Assembly: GCA_047622605.1 (NCBI GenBank)
Contig: JBLHND010000030.1
Span: 1-28,932 of the forward strand
DNA from: Motiliproteus sp047622605
GTDB lineage: Bacteria; Pseudomonadota; Gammaproteobacteria; Pseudomonadales; Balneatricaceae
Direction of reading: 5' to 3'
Length of the DNA: 28,932 nt
Positions within the stretch are counted from its first letter, which is position 1; every line of letters begins with the position of its first letter. The position numbers and the translations under genes were made by a program. The notes under the pieces were generated by a model. It was not told where the DNA came from. It did not search any database and was given only the letters and a program-made list of their open reading frames with translations. Shown in pieces: positions 7,229-15,062 of the stretch.

Positions 7229-7950
7229 GTTGTCTCGAAGCACGCCACCTGGCTAAGACCTATAGCCGCCGCCAAGTCGTAAAAGATGTCTCTATAACGA
7301 TCAATCAGGGCCAGATCGTCGGCCTGCTCGGCCCCAACGGCGCAGGCAAGACCACCTGTTTTTACATGATCGTGGGATTAGTCCCCTCAGACCACGGCCA
7401 GGTTCTGGTTGACGGCGAAGATATCACCCGCCTACCGATGCACGGCCGAGCCCGAAAAGGAATAGGCTACCTGCCTCAGGAAGCCTCTATCTTTCGTAAA
7501 CTCAGCGTCCACGACAACATCATGGCGATTCTTGAAACCCGTCGTGGTCTCAACCTGCGACAACGCCAGCAAGCCCTTGAAAAACTTCTGGATGAATTTC
7601 ATATCCAACACATCCGCGACAGCCTGGGGATGAGCCTGTCAGGGGGCGAGAGACGGCGAGTGGAAATAGCCAGAGCCCTGGCTACAGAACCCGCCTTTAT
7701 CTTACTGGACGAACCTTTTGCCGGTGTCGACCCTATCTCTGTTAATGATATCAAGCAGATCGTCACCCATCTTAAAGACCGGGGTATAGGGGTCCTGATT
7801 ACCGACCACAATGTCCGCGAAACCCTGGATATCTGCGAGCACGCCTACATCGTTAATGATGGCTATCTGCTGGCCGAAGGCACACCCGATGAGATCCTGG
7901 CAGATGAACTGGTGAAATCAGTTTATTTGGGTGATCAGTTCCGACTATGA
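7225..7950 (+). CDS. lptB: LPS export ABC transporter ATP-binding protein LptB
   Basis: LptB is the ATPase dimer that powers LPS extraction with LptF and LptG. The 241-residue sequence has Walker A GPNGAGKTT (residues 36-44), the Q-loop segment GYLPQEASIFRKL, signature LSGGERRRVEIARAL, Walker B FILLDEPFAGVDP and H-loop ITDHNVRETL. Length is exactly that of E. coli LptB. It overlaps lptA by 4 bp. lptF and lptG are not in the window, as usual in gammaproteobacteria. A short inverted-repeat element starts 4 bp after the stop. Confidence 0.97.
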   Translation: MSCLEARHLAKTYSRRQVVKDVSITINQGQIVGLLGPNGAGKTTCFYMIVGLVPSDHGQVLVDGEDITRLPMHGRARKGIGYLPQEASIFRKLSVHDNIMAILETRRGLNLRQRQQALEKLLDEFHIQHIRDSLGMSLSGGERRRVEIARALATEPAFILLDEPFAGVDPISVNDIKQIVTHLKDRGIGVLITDHNVRETLDICEHAYIVNDGYLLAEGTPDEILADELVKSVYLGDQFRL

Positions 7951-7953
7951 TCA

Positions 7954-8044
7954 CTAGGAGGCTGACCGAGAATGGACTGACCTACTGCGCCTCTCTCGCT
8001 TCGATCGCCCTATCTTTTAAAAGAGAGGACGGTTAGCCTCCTGG
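7954..8044. repeat. MITE-like intergenic element, copy 2 (91 bp, simple form)
   Basis: The stretch starts CTAGGAGGCTGACC and ends GGTTAGCCTCCTGG, an imperfect terminal inverted repeat. Its reverse complement contains AGATAGGGCGATCGAAGCGA, differing at one base from the left part of copy 1 at 3625-3644. It also resembles 23827-23915 along its length. Lying directly after lptB, it could fold in RNA as one long hairpin and act as a 3' end for the lpt transcript. It has no coding capacity. Confidence 0.75.
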
Positions 8045-8067
8045 GAACCTGTCAGCCTATAAGCTTC

Positions 8068-8093
8068 ATGCCAGATCTATATGCCAGATCTAT
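8068..8093. repeat. Perfect 13-bp tandem duplication upstream of rpoN
   Basis: ATGCCAGATCTAT occurs twice in direct succession, followed by a third partial ATGCC. It lies about 70 bp before the rpoN start, so it may fall in the rpoN promoter region. No convincing -35/-10 pair was found there. Confidence 0.8.
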
Positions 8094-8162
8094 GCCGCTT
8101 TCGTGTATGCTGCAGAGTAATTTCATATCACCTCATTTGAAACAAGGTAACACTCTGACTCG

Positions 8163-9704
8163 ATGAAAACCTCGCTTCAATTAAGAATCAGCCAGCAGTT
8201 AACCATGACCCCCCAACTGCAGCAGGCGATCAGGCTACTGCAGCTTTCGACGCTCGATCTGCAACAGGAGATTCAGGAGAACCTCGAAGCTAACCCTATG
8301 CTTGAGGCCCTCGATGACCTGCTTCAGAGTGACGTCGATATTCCGGCACAGAACACCCAAAAAACAACCGAGACACCCGATACAGTCGATTCAGCTGAAT
8401 CGGCAACGACCGAGTTCGAGAACCCCACAGACGACGCACAACTTAACGAAGACTGGAACGAAAACATCCCCACCGAACTCGCCAGTGATAGCACCTGGGA
8501 TGATAGCTACCCGTCTGCGACACCAGGCAGCGGCAACAGCAGCGGCGATTACGAGGGGATGGCGTTTGAAACGCCTGATAGCTCCAGCGACACTCTCACC
8601 GATCATCTGCAGTGGCAACTCAACCTGACGCCGATGAGCGACCTTGACCGACTCATCGCCGAACCTATCATCGACGGCATCGATCCCGACGGCTACCTGC
8701 GGGTTTCCATCGAGGATATCCTGGCATGCCTTGACCTGGACGCGCTCAATCTCACTGCAGAACAGCTGCCCGAAGCCGAGGAAGTACAAGCCGTTCTTCG
8801 CCGTATTCAACACTTTGACCCCCCCGGAGTCGGTGCCCGCGATCTGCGTGAGTGCCTGCTGATTCAACTAGACCAGCTACCGCCGCAACCCGAATCACTA
8901 CAGCGTTATCGCCAGACCCGACAACTGGTTAACCAGCACCTGGCCCTGCTTGGCAGCCGGGACTTCAAACAACTGCTGCGACGTATGAAACTCAAGGAGA
9001 GCGAACTGCTTGAGATCATCGCCATCATTCAAAGTCTTAATCCGCGCCCGGGCAGCCTTATTGATTACGGTGACCCTGAATACGTCATCCCCGATGTCAC
9101 GGTGAAAAAAGAGCAGGGTTCCTGGACCGTCAACCTGAACAACGGCGCCATGCCAAAGATCCGCATCAATAGCGGCTATGCCGATCTGATAAAGCGCGCC
9201 GACAATAGCGCCGACAATGTCTATTTAAAAAACCATCTGCAGGAAGCACGCTGGTTTATCAAGAGTCTGCAGAGCCGCAACGAAACCCTACTGAAGGTGT
9301 CTTGTAAAATTGTCGAACATCAGCAGGATTTTCTCGAATACGGCGAAGAGGCTATGAAACCCCTAGTACTTGCCGAAATTGCAGCAGCAGTAGAGATGCA
9401 CGAGTCGACCATCTCCCGCGTCACCACCCAAAAATTCATGCACACCCCGCGTGGAATATTCGAGCTGAAATATTTCTTTTCCAGCCACGTGAGTACGGTT
9501 ACCGGCGGCGAGTGCTCTTCTATCGCAATCCGTGCCATTATTAAGAAGCTGGTTGCCGCCGAAACACCCACCAAGCCGCTCAGTGATAGCAAGATCGCAG
9601 CGTTACTCGAAGAGCAGGGTGTTCAGGTAGCACGCCGCACTATTGCAAAATATCGGGAGGCGTTACAAATACCGCCCTCCAATGAACGCAAACGTCTGGT
9701 ATGA
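8163..9704 (+). CDS. rpoN: RNA polymerase sigma-54 factor
   Basis: RpoN directs RNA polymerase to -24/-12 promoters that need AAA+ activators, typically for nitrogen and motility genes. The 513-residue protein has region I at the N-terminus (LRISQQLTMTPQLQQAIRLL, the Gln/Leu-rich activator-response part), an acidic Ser/Thr-rich region II (about residues 55-145), a core-binding region, a helix-turn-helix part around MHESTISRVTTQKFMHTPRG, and the RpoN box ARRTIAKYRE at residues 490-499. It follows lptB and precedes hpf, ptsN, rapZ and npr, the classical order. Confidence 0.97.
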   Translation: MKTSLQLRISQQLTMTPQLQQAIRLLQLSTLDLQQEIQENLEANPMLEALDDLLQSDVDIPAQNTQKTTETPDTVDSAESATTEFENPTDDAQLNEDWNENIPTELASDSTWDDSYPSATPGSGNSSGDYEGMAFETPDSSSDTLTDHLQWQLNLTPMSDLDRLIAEPIIDGIDPDGYLRVSIEDILACLDLDALNLTAEQLPEAEEVQAVLRRIQHFDPPGVGARDLRECLLIQLDQLPPQPESLQRYRQTRQLVNQHLALLGSRDFKQLLRRMKLKESELLEIIAIIQSLNPRPGSLIDYGDPEYVIPDVTVKKEQGSWTVNLNNGAMPKIRINSGYADLIKRADNSADNVYLKNHLQEARWFIKSLQSRNETLLKVSCKIVEHQQDFLEYGEEAMKPLVLAEIAAAVEMHESTISRVTTQKFMHTPRGIFELKYFFSSHVSTVTGGECSSIAIRAIIKKLVAAETPTKPLSDSKIAALLEEQGVQVARRTIAKYREALQIPPSNERKRLV

Positions 9705-9713
9705 TTACAGTAT

Positions 9714-9780
9714 CGAAGGGTTCGGCCCCTTCGAGCTATAGCATTTCAATCTATAGTATTTCGATCTATAGCATTCATTG
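9714..9780. repeat. Hairpin followed by three 15-bp tandem repeats (rpoN-hpf gap)
   Basis: A 7-bp inverted repeat (CGAAGGG 9714-9720 and CCCTTCG 9727-9733) is followed by CTATAGCATTTCAAT, CTATAGTATTTCGAT and CTATAGCATTCATTG (9736-9780). Each repeat contains a TATAG(C/T)AT sequence that resembles a -10 element. The hairpin has no T-run, so it is not a standard terminator. Together they may set hpf expression separately from rpoN. Confidence 0.65.
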
Positions 9781-9813
9781 CGCTTTATCAAATCGCATTC
9801 TAGGAGATAAACA

Positions 9814-10104
9814 ATGCAACTGAACATCACCGGCCACCACGTTGACCTAACCGATGCCCTCCGCGATTACGTTACCGGTAAATTTGATAAACTGGAGCGT
9901 CATTTCGACCACATCACCAATGTCCAAGTCACTCTGACCGTTCAGAACCTGCGCCAAGAAGCCGAATCAACCGTCCAGCTTGCCGGCGGTGAAGTCTTTG
10001 CCAAATCCGAATCTGAAGATATGTATGCGGCGATCGACGCCCTGATCGACAAGTTGGATCGCCAAGTCATCAAACACAAAGAAAAACTTCACAATCACAA
10101 GTAA
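9814..10104 (+). CDS. hpf: Ribosome hibernation promoting factor (short HPF)
   Basis: HPF binds the 30S subunit in stationary phase and promotes 100S ribosome dimers. The 96-residue protein is the short form (E. coli: 95) and begins MQLNITGHHVDLTDALRDYV, followed by KLERHFDHITNVQVTL and ESEDMYAAIDALIDKLDRQV, all typical of the family. AGGAGAT lies 6 nt before the ATG. It sits between rpoN and ptsN as expected. Confidence 0.95.
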   Translation: MQLNITGHHVDLTDALRDYVTGKFDKLERHFDHITNVQVTLTVQNLRQEAESTVQLAGGEVFAKSESEDMYAAIDALIDKLDRQVIKHKEKLHNHK

Positions 10105-10133
10105 CTTCCCATCATCCTTGCCTGGACAGGCTT

Positions 10134-10598
10134 ATGTTGATTCATGAGACCCTGGTGCGGGAACGCTGCTTTTACGGCGTTTCCGGTAACAGTAAAAAAC
10201 GTGTGCTCGAGCACGCCAGTGAACTGATCGCGGAGCAATCCCCTGATCTTGATTCTGAGCAGATCTTTGCAGGCCTGATAGGCCGCGAACGCCTTGGCAG
10301 CACAGGCATAGGAGAAGGGATCGCCATCCCGCACTGCCGACTCGAAAGCTGTAGCAAGACCACAGGTACTCTGCTGCGATTAAAGGAAGCCGTTGATTTC
10401 GATGCCATCGACGGCCAGGCTGTCGACCTGTTGTTCGTACTCCTGGTACCCACCGAAGCCACCGAAGCCCATCTGCAAACCCTCGCAGCCCTTGCCGAGA
10501 TGTTCAACAACGCCGAGGTTCGGGATCTGCTGCGCAGCACCGAGTCCGCCGAGCAACTCTTCGAAACGACCCTTGATTACGAGAGAGCTCGAGTCTAG
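10134..10598 (+). CDS. ptsN: PTS nitrogen regulatory protein IIA-Ntr
   Basis: This is the terminal phospho-acceptor of the nitrogen PTS (PtsP-Npr-PtsN), which regulates rather than transports, linking nitrogen status to potassium uptake and other processes. The 154-residue EIIA domain contains GIGEGIAIPHCR, with the phospho-accepting His at residue 67. Its stop overlaps the rapZ GTG start by one base (TAGTG), indicating coupling. Confidence 0.95.
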   Translation: MLIHETLVRERCFYGVSGNSKKRVLEHASELIAEQSPDLDSEQIFAGLIGRERLGSTGIGEGIAIPHCRLESCSKTTGTLLRLKEAVDFDAIDGQAVDLLFVLLVPTEATEAHLQTLAALAEMFNNAEVRDLLRSTESAEQLFETTLDYERARV

Positions 10599-11464
10599 TG
10601 CGCCTGCTGATTCTTAGCGGTCGTTCAGGCTCGGGCAAGTCTACCGCCCTGCAAGCACTCGAAGATCTTGGCTTCTACTGTATTGACAACCTGCCGGTTG
10701 GCTTGCTGCCCGCACTGCTGGAGCAGATCGAGCACCAACCGATGGAAGACAAGAGTGGCGTCGCTATCAGCATAGATGCTCGCAACACCACCCTGGGGCT
10801 GGGGCAGTTTCCGAGCATCTTTAAGCGACTGATCAAACCCCCTATCGAATGCGACATCCTCTATCTTGACGCGGCACCCGACACGCTGCTCAAACGCTTT
10901 AGCTCAACCCGTCGTCGCCACCCCTTATCAGATGGAGATAAGGGCCTGAAACAGGCCATAGAGCTCGAAAGACAACTGCTCGAACCCATTGCCGACCTGG
11001 CCAGTCTGACCATCGACACCACCCGTCTGTCACTGTACGAACTGCGCGATGTCATCAAGCTCAGGGTCGCCGGTCGCAGCGCCCAGGACCTGGCCCTGCA
11101 GTTTCAATCCTTTGGTTTCAAACATGGCGTGCCGATGGACGCGGACCTGGTCTACGATGTCCGCTGCCTGCCCAATCCCTATTGGGAACCCAGCCTGCGC
11201 CAATACACCGGGCGTGATCAGCCGGTAATCGATTACCTCCGGCAGCAACCGCTGGTTACCGAGATGCAAGCCGATATCTGCGGCTTTGTCGAAAAATGGC
11301 TACCCGAATTCAAGCATAACAACCGCAGCTATCTGACCATCAGCATCGGCTGCACCGGTGGTCAGCACCGTTCGGTCTATCTGGCTGAGCAGCTGACTGT
11401 TCATTTCAAACGAACCATGCATAATGTCCTGGTTCAGCATCGCGAACTTCAACGCACGGGGTAA
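10598..11464 (+). CDS. rapZ: RNase adapter protein RapZ
   Basis: RapZ binds small RNAs and RNase E; in enterobacteria it controls GlcN6P synthase through GlmZ. The 288-residue product begins MRLLILSGRSGSGKSTALQA with a P-loop (GRSGSGKST, residues 8-16), followed by LEDLGFYCIDNLPVGLLP. The C-terminal RNA-binding domain includes FKHGVPMDADLVYDVRCLPN and IGCTGGQHRSVYLAEQL. The start is GTG, overlapping the ptsN stop. Length is close to E. coli RapZ (284). Confidence 0.95.
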   Translation: MRLLILSGRSGSGKSTALQALEDLGFYCIDNLPVGLLPALLEQIEHQPMEDKSGVAISIDARNTTLGLGQFPSIFKRLIKPPIECDILYLDAAPDTLLKRFSSTRRRHPLSDGDKGLKQAIELERQLLEPIADLASLTIDTTRLSLYELRDVIKLRVAGRSAQDLALQFQSFGFKHGVPMDADLVYDVRCLPNPYWEPSLRQYTGRDQPVIDYLRQQPLVTEMQADICGFVEKWLPEFKHNNRSYLTISIGCTGGQHRSVYLAEQLTVHFKRTMHNVLVQHRELQRTG

Positions 11465-11467
11465 GGC

Positions 11468-11737
11468 ATGATCGAAAAGCAGTTAACCATCATCAATAAG
11501 TTGGGACTGCACGCTCGGGCAACGGCGAAACTGATTGGCGTTACCAGCAACTTTTCCAGCCGTATTCAACTAATCCGTGATGGCCGTGCCGTAGATGCCA
11601 AGAGTATCATGTCGGTAATGATGCTCGCCGCATCCAAAGGAACAGTGCTCACGGTGACCGCCGATGGCGATGATGAAGCCGAGGCCATGGCCGCACTCGA
11701 GCAGCTGATCAATGATTTTTTTGGTGAAGGTGAATAG
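11468..11737 (+). CDS. npr: Phosphocarrier protein NPr
   Basis: NPr is the HPr-like carrier of the nitrogen PTS that passes phosphate from PtsP to PtsN. The 89-residue protein has the active-site His15 in NKLGLHARA and Ser46 in DAKSIMSVMML. It begins 3 bp after rapZ. The stop codon TAG lies within the first bases of a repeat element (AATAGTGG from 11733), so the element borders or supplies the end of the gene. Confidence 0.93.
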   Translation: MIEKQLTIINKLGLHARATAKLIGVTSNFSSRIQLIRDGRAVDAKSIMSVMMLAASKGTVLTVTADGDDEAEAMAALEQLINDFFGEGE

Positions 11738-11888
11738 TGGTTCTATTTAGCGAAAAATAGCACGGAAAATGGCCCCTCTCTACTTTAAGAGAATCGGCTT
11801 TTCCGCACGACTGCATGGATGCAGGAGGTAGAGCAACGCAGGAGAAGTTGCCAAGTAGATCAGAGTTAAGTCCGACAGCCTGCTAAGC
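11733..11888. repeat. Intergenic repeat element, copy 3 (second module type, with insertion)
   Basis: The left part AATAGTGGTTCTATTTAGCG matches the centre of the 3597-3805 element and the start of the 23743 element. It is followed by AATGGC and TTTTCCGCA, also shared. Compared with the copy at 23743, about 47 bp are inserted after TTTTCCGCA; then GTAGATCAGAGTTAAGTCCG resumes the match with one difference. AAATAG/CTATTT inverted repeats suggest a small hairpin. It fills most of the 189-bp gap between npr and darP. Confidence 0.7.
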
Positions 11889-11926
11889 CCCTGCCACACT
11901 AACCCATTCGACCGCATGAGGCTCTT

Positions 11927-12445
11927 ATGAGCGACCGGTTCAACGATTTAGAAAAGATTGACGAAACAGTTAAGAGTAAGACCCAGATAAAGCGGGAGGT
12001 CGAGGCACTCCAGAAACTCGGCATGAAGCTGATCAATCAAAAGCAGGAGCTGCTCGACAAACTTCCGCTGAATGACGAGCTCAGGGCAGCTCTTCGGGAA
12101 GCGTTACGCCTGAAGCAAAATGAGGCCAAGCGCCGCCATATGCAATATATTGGCAAGCTAATGCGAGACGTGGATCCAGACCTGATTCAGCAAGCGATCG
12201 ATACCCAGGATGCGGGCACCCCGGCCTATGCCCAGTACTTCCATAACCTTGAGCGCTGGCGCGACCGTTTAATAGCAGATGACGATCAGATCGACAACTT
12301 CGCTCAGACCTATCCCGAAGCCGATCGTCAGCACCTGCGCCAACTGCTCCGCAACGCCCGCAAAGAGACCGAACTCGGCAAGCTTCCGGTCAACGCCAAA
12401 AAACTGTTCAAATATATTCGCGAACTCGATAAGAACAGCCAATAG
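11927..12445 (+). CDS. darP: Ribosome biogenesis factor DarP/YjgA (DUF615)
   Basis: DarP helps late 50S assembly in E. coli. The 172-residue, highly charged helical protein shows the DUF615 pattern: KSKTQIKREVEALQKLGMKL near the start, EAKRRHMQYIGKLMRDVD in the middle, and DRQHLRQLLRNARKETELG near the end. In relatives it is next to pmbA and often tldD; neither is here. It follows a repeat element and is followed by an inverted repeat that may end the transcript. Confidence 0.93.
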   Translation: MSDRFNDLEKIDETVKSKTQIKREVEALQKLGMKLINQKQELLDKLPLNDELRAALREALRLKQNEAKRRHMQYIGKLMRDVDPDLIQQAIDTQDAGTPAYAQYFHNLERWRDRLIADDDQIDNFAQTYPEADRQHLRQLLRNARKETELGKLPVNAKKLFKYIRELDKNSQ

Positions 12446-12481
12446 CATGAGCCTGCAAACCTAGGCTCTCTACCTTGAAAC

Positions 12482-12515
12482 AAGATCAGCCGCCAGCCTC
12501 TGCCGGGCTGATCTT
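12482..12515 (+). terminator. Inverted repeat after darP, possible terminator
   Basis: AAGATCAGCC (12482-12491) and GGCTGATCTT (12506-12515) form a perfect 10-bp stem with a 14-nt loop, 36 bp after darP. No T-run follows, so intrinsic termination is uncertain. Confidence 0.4.
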
Positions 12516-12593
12516 CATCCTCCTGGCCAACCCCCTCTACCACCGCACATAATAATTCACTTAAAAGAAACAATCAGTTTAATTTAATGCTAA

Positions 12594-12622
12594 TTGTCTA
12601 CCTGTAGTATTTAGCCTATCTT
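12594..12622 (+). promoter_or_regulatory. Candidate sigma-70 promoter of the yceI-cytochrome b561 pair
   Basis: TTGTCT (12594-12599) and TATCTT (12617-12622) are separated by exactly 17 bp in an AT-rich stretch, 46 bp before the ATG at 12669. This is among the better -35/-10 pairs seen in the window by eye. Confidence 0.45.
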
Positions 12623-12668
12623 ATCTTCATCCACTCAATTCCCTGTGATTATCGATAAGGATCCACCT

Positions 12669-13229
12669 ATGAAAAAAGTTCTACTCGCTGCCGCTATCGC
12701 CGCATCCGCAGGCTTTGGCAGCCAGACCGCCAGTGCTGCGCAGTACAACGTCGACCCAACCCATACCTTCATTAACTTCCGGGTAAAGCATCTCGGCGTC
12801 AGCTGGCTCAATGGTCGCTTTAACGACATCACCGGCACCTTCGACTACGATGCCAGCAATGAGACCGCCAGCCAGGTCGATATGAAGGTCAAGACCGCCA
12901 GTGTCGACAGCAACCATGCCGAGCGTGATAAGCACCTGCGCAGCGACGACTTCCTCGATGTTGAGCAATTCCCTACCGCCAGCTTCAAGAGCAGCAGCTT
13001 CGATGGCAAAAGCCTGACTGGTGAATTAACCCTGCATGGCATCACCCAGACGATAGCAATAGAGGTCACCAAAATCGGTGAAGGCAAAGACCCCTGGGGC
13101 GGCTACCGCGCTGGTTTTGTCGGCACCCACGACCTCCAGCGCTCCGATTTTGGCATCAGCTACAATCTGGGACCGGCCGCGGAAGTGGTCGAGATGCAGT
13201 TCAACATCGAAGGCATCCTCAAGAAGTAG
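12669..13229 (+). CDS. YceI family periplasmic lipid-binding protein
   Basis: YceI proteins have a lipocalin-like barrel that binds polyisoprenoids. The 186-residue product has a signal peptide (MKKVLLAAAIAASAGFGSQT, cleavage near ASAA). The mature part starts with the family pattern YNVDPTHTFINFRVKHLG and also contains HLRSDDFLDVEQFPTASF and LTLHGITQTIAIEV. I chose the ATG at 12669 because it begins the signal peptide; a GTG at 12645 would extend it without need. The next gene encodes a cytochrome b561, the same pairing as yceI/yceJ in E. coli. The exact ligand and role are unknown. Confidence 0.9.
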   Translation: MKKVLLAAAIAASAGFGSQTASAAQYNVDPTHTFINFRVKHLGVSWLNGRFNDITGTFDYDASNETASQVDMKVKTASVDSNHAERDKHLRSDDFLDVEQFPTASFKSSSFDGKSLTGELTLHGITQTIAIEVTKIGEGKDPWGGYRAGFVGTHDLQRSDFGISYNLGPAAEVVEMQFNIEGILKK

Positions 13230-13253
13230 TACTGCACTGATTGGAGGTTGATC

Positions 13254-13793
13254 ATGGCTATTTCAAACACCCCCAGCAGCTTTGGCTGGCTGACCCGGCT
13301 ACTGCACTGGTTGGTGGCACTGCATATCCTGGGGCTGATAGCCCTGGGTTGGTATATGGTCGATCTCAGTTACTACGACCCCAACTACCACGACAGCCTG
13401 CACTACCACAAAGCCTTCGGCATGCTGGCTTTGACCCTGGCCGCGTGCAAGGTGCTCTGGTTCTGTTTTAACATCCAACCCGCGCCCGCAGCCTCTATTC
13501 CGTCCTGGCAGGAAGGGGCGTCCAAGGCGGTTCATCTGTTGTTGTTGGCCTTGATGCTGATCATCCCGGTCAGTGGCTACTTTATCTCCACCTCTGCCGG
13601 TGATGGTATCGATATGCTGGGGCTAATAGAGATTCCCGCGCTGATCGCCGTGAGTGACAGCTGGCGTGATTTCGCCATCAGTACCCATGAATTCCTGGCT
13701 TACAGTCTGCTAGCCCTCACGGGACTGCATGCGGCCGCCGCCCTGAAGCATCAATTTATTGACCGTGACGGCACCCTAAAGCGAATGCTCTGA
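13254..13793 (+). CDS. Cytochrome b561 family membrane protein (YceJ-like)
   Basis: This is a 179-residue di-haem b-type cytochrome of the inner membrane. It has four hydrophobic segments and conserved histidines in LLHWLVALH, LHYHKAFG and STHEFLAYS. It ends with the typical block HAAAALKHQFIDRDGTLKRM. The ATG at 13254 has GGAGG 7 nt upstream; a TTG at 13248 is less likely. It starts 24 bp after the YceI gene. A superoxide-oxidase or electron-transfer role is possible by family; the electron partner is not visible. Confidence 0.9.
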   Translation: MAISNTPSSFGWLTRLLHWLVALHILGLIALGWYMVDLSYYDPNYHDSLHYHKAFGMLALTLAACKVLWFCFNIQPAPAASIPSWQEGASKAVHLLLLALMLIIPVSGYFISTSAGDGIDMLGLIEIPALIAVSDSWRDFAISTHEFLAYSLLALTGLHAAAALKHQFIDRDGTLKRML

Positions 13794-13815
13794 TAAAAAG
13801 GTAAAAAGGGGTCTA

Positions 13816-13875
13816 AAAAGGGGTCGGAGTGATTTGTTTTATTTTCACCTTTAATCACTCACTCCGACCCCTTTT
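13816..13875. terminator. 17-bp perfect inverted repeat between convergent genes
   Basis: AAAAGGGGTCGGAGTGA (13816-13832) and its exact reverse complement (13859-13875) flank a 26-nt loop. The arms end in T-runs on either strand, so the structure can terminate both the cytochrome b561 gene and the opposing nitrilase gene. AAAAAGGGGTC also occurs once more as a direct repeat at 13803-13813. Confidence 0.7.
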
Positions 13876-13885
13876 CCGTTCACCC

Positions 13886-14722
13886 CTATTCCGATTCCGG
13901 ATCGCCGTATCTGAGCCCTCTGCGATGCTTCTGCAGGGGCATCCTGAGGCGTAACTCAGCGACTCTGTCCAGGTCTATATCAGCCAACACCAGCCCTTCG
14001 CCTTTATCTTTACAGCCTAGGACCTCTCCCCAGGGATCAACAACCATCGAATGGCCGTAGGTTTCACGACGGCCATTATGTACTCCTCCCTGATTAGCGG
14101 CCAACAGGTAGCATTGCGTTTCTATCGCACGAGCGCGCAGCAGCACCTGCCAATGCGCCTCGCCGGTAAGCTGAGTAAAGGCTGCCGGAACACTGATCAG
14201 CTGCGCACCCTGCTCGACCAGCTTTAGATACAGATCGGGAAACCGCAGATCGTAGCAGATCGACAACCCCAGCCGCCCGACTGGCGTATCAACCACCTGT
14301 AGCTGATCACCGGGCTCGATATGATCAGACTCCCGATAACTACCCTGGCCATCCGCCACCTCGACATCGAACAGGTGTATCTTGTCGTAACGGCACCGCT
14401 CCACGCCCTGGTCGTCCACCACAAAACAGGCGGCCCGCACCCGACGACCATCGTCACTGGCGACGGGCACCGATCCGGCAACGATCCAAATCCCGTGGGC
14501 GCGGGCCTGCCTGGCGATAAACTGGCGGATAGGACCCTCGGGCGAGACCTCCTGCTGCCCCTGTGCCAGCAGGGCGCTGGCCTCGAAGACCGCGAAGTTT
14601 TCCGGTAACAAGACTAGCCTGGCACCTGCGGCAGCCGCCTTCGAGATCCAATAACCGGCACGCTCCAGATTATCCGGCAACGATTTACCGCTAACCATTT
14701 GTATCATCGCTACCTGATTCAT
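13886..14722 (-). CDS. Carbon-nitrogen hydrolase (nitrilase superfamily)
   Basis: The 278-residue protein carries the full nitrilase-superfamily triad: Glu41 (LLPENFAVF), Lys114 (RYDKIHLFDV) and Cys156 (LSICYDLRFPD). YDKIHLFDV and the C-terminal pattern are like the Nit1/NitFhit and YbeM-type amidases; deaminated-glutathione amidase is a reasonable specific guess, not proven. In Pseudomonas a gene of this family lies between tldD and yhdP. Here yhdP is separated from it by an extra hydrolase gene, and tldD is missing. The ATG at 14722 gives the normal family length. Confidence 0.92.
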   Translation of the reverse strand: MNQVAMIQMVSGKSLPDNLERAGYWISKAAAAGARLVLLPENFAVFEASALLAQGQQEVSPEGPIRQFIARQARAHGIWIVAGSVPVASDDGRRVRAACFVVDDQGVERCRYDKIHLFDVEVADGQGSYRESDHIEPGDQLQVVDTPVGRLGLSICYDLRFPDLYLKLVEQGAQLISVPAAFTQLTGEAHWQVLLRARAIETQCYLLAANQGGVHNGRRETYGHSMVVDPWGEVLGCKDKGEGLVLADIDLDRVAELRLRMPLQKHRRGLRYGDPESE

Positions 14723-14800
14723 AATCTGCTCATCCTCTGTTGCTGACCTTGGTTTGTTAACCTGTAACTATTCAGCATGTTAATTTAATCTAAGTAACTG

Positions 14801-14806
14801 ATTATA
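14801..14806 (-). promoter_or_regulatory. Candidate -10 box for the nitrilase gene
   Basis: The minus strand reads a consensus TATAAT about 80 bp before the nitrilase ATG, in an AT-rich stretch (14740-14890) unlike the surrounding DNA. No good -35 box lies 16-18 bp upstream. Confidence 0.35.
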
Positions 14807-14898
14807 AAGTGTTTGTTGAGAGGTCCTCTTTACGGCGTCTCTTGGAACAAATTCTTCATAATTTGAAGTAGATGTGTGTACTGATAGTTACGTTAACC

Positions 14899-15062
14899 TC
14901 AGCCGCGAACCATCGCATTGCCTTCACGCTCATCGCCAATCGTGGTGACAAGGATAATCGCGCCATGGCCGGTGATGACCTTAGCCGCGAACCATCGCAT
15001 TGCCTTCACGCTCATCGCCAATCGTGGTGACAAGGATAATCGCGCCATGGCCGATGATGACC
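14899..15062. repeat. Two 82-bp tandem repeats derived from the 3' end of the MBL-fold gene
   Basis: Units at 14899-14980 and 14981-15062 are nearly identical, with a shortened third copy inside the end of the adjacent gene (15063 to about 15137). On the minus strand each unit reads ...TTIGDEREGNAMVRG and then a stop, the same as the true C-terminus, but with AIILV in place of PS before it. Since 82 is not a multiple of three, the frame shifts between units and the gene ends at the first stop. With the AT-rich 14723-14898 stretch, this fills the 340-bp gap before the nitrilase gene. Confidence 0.9.
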
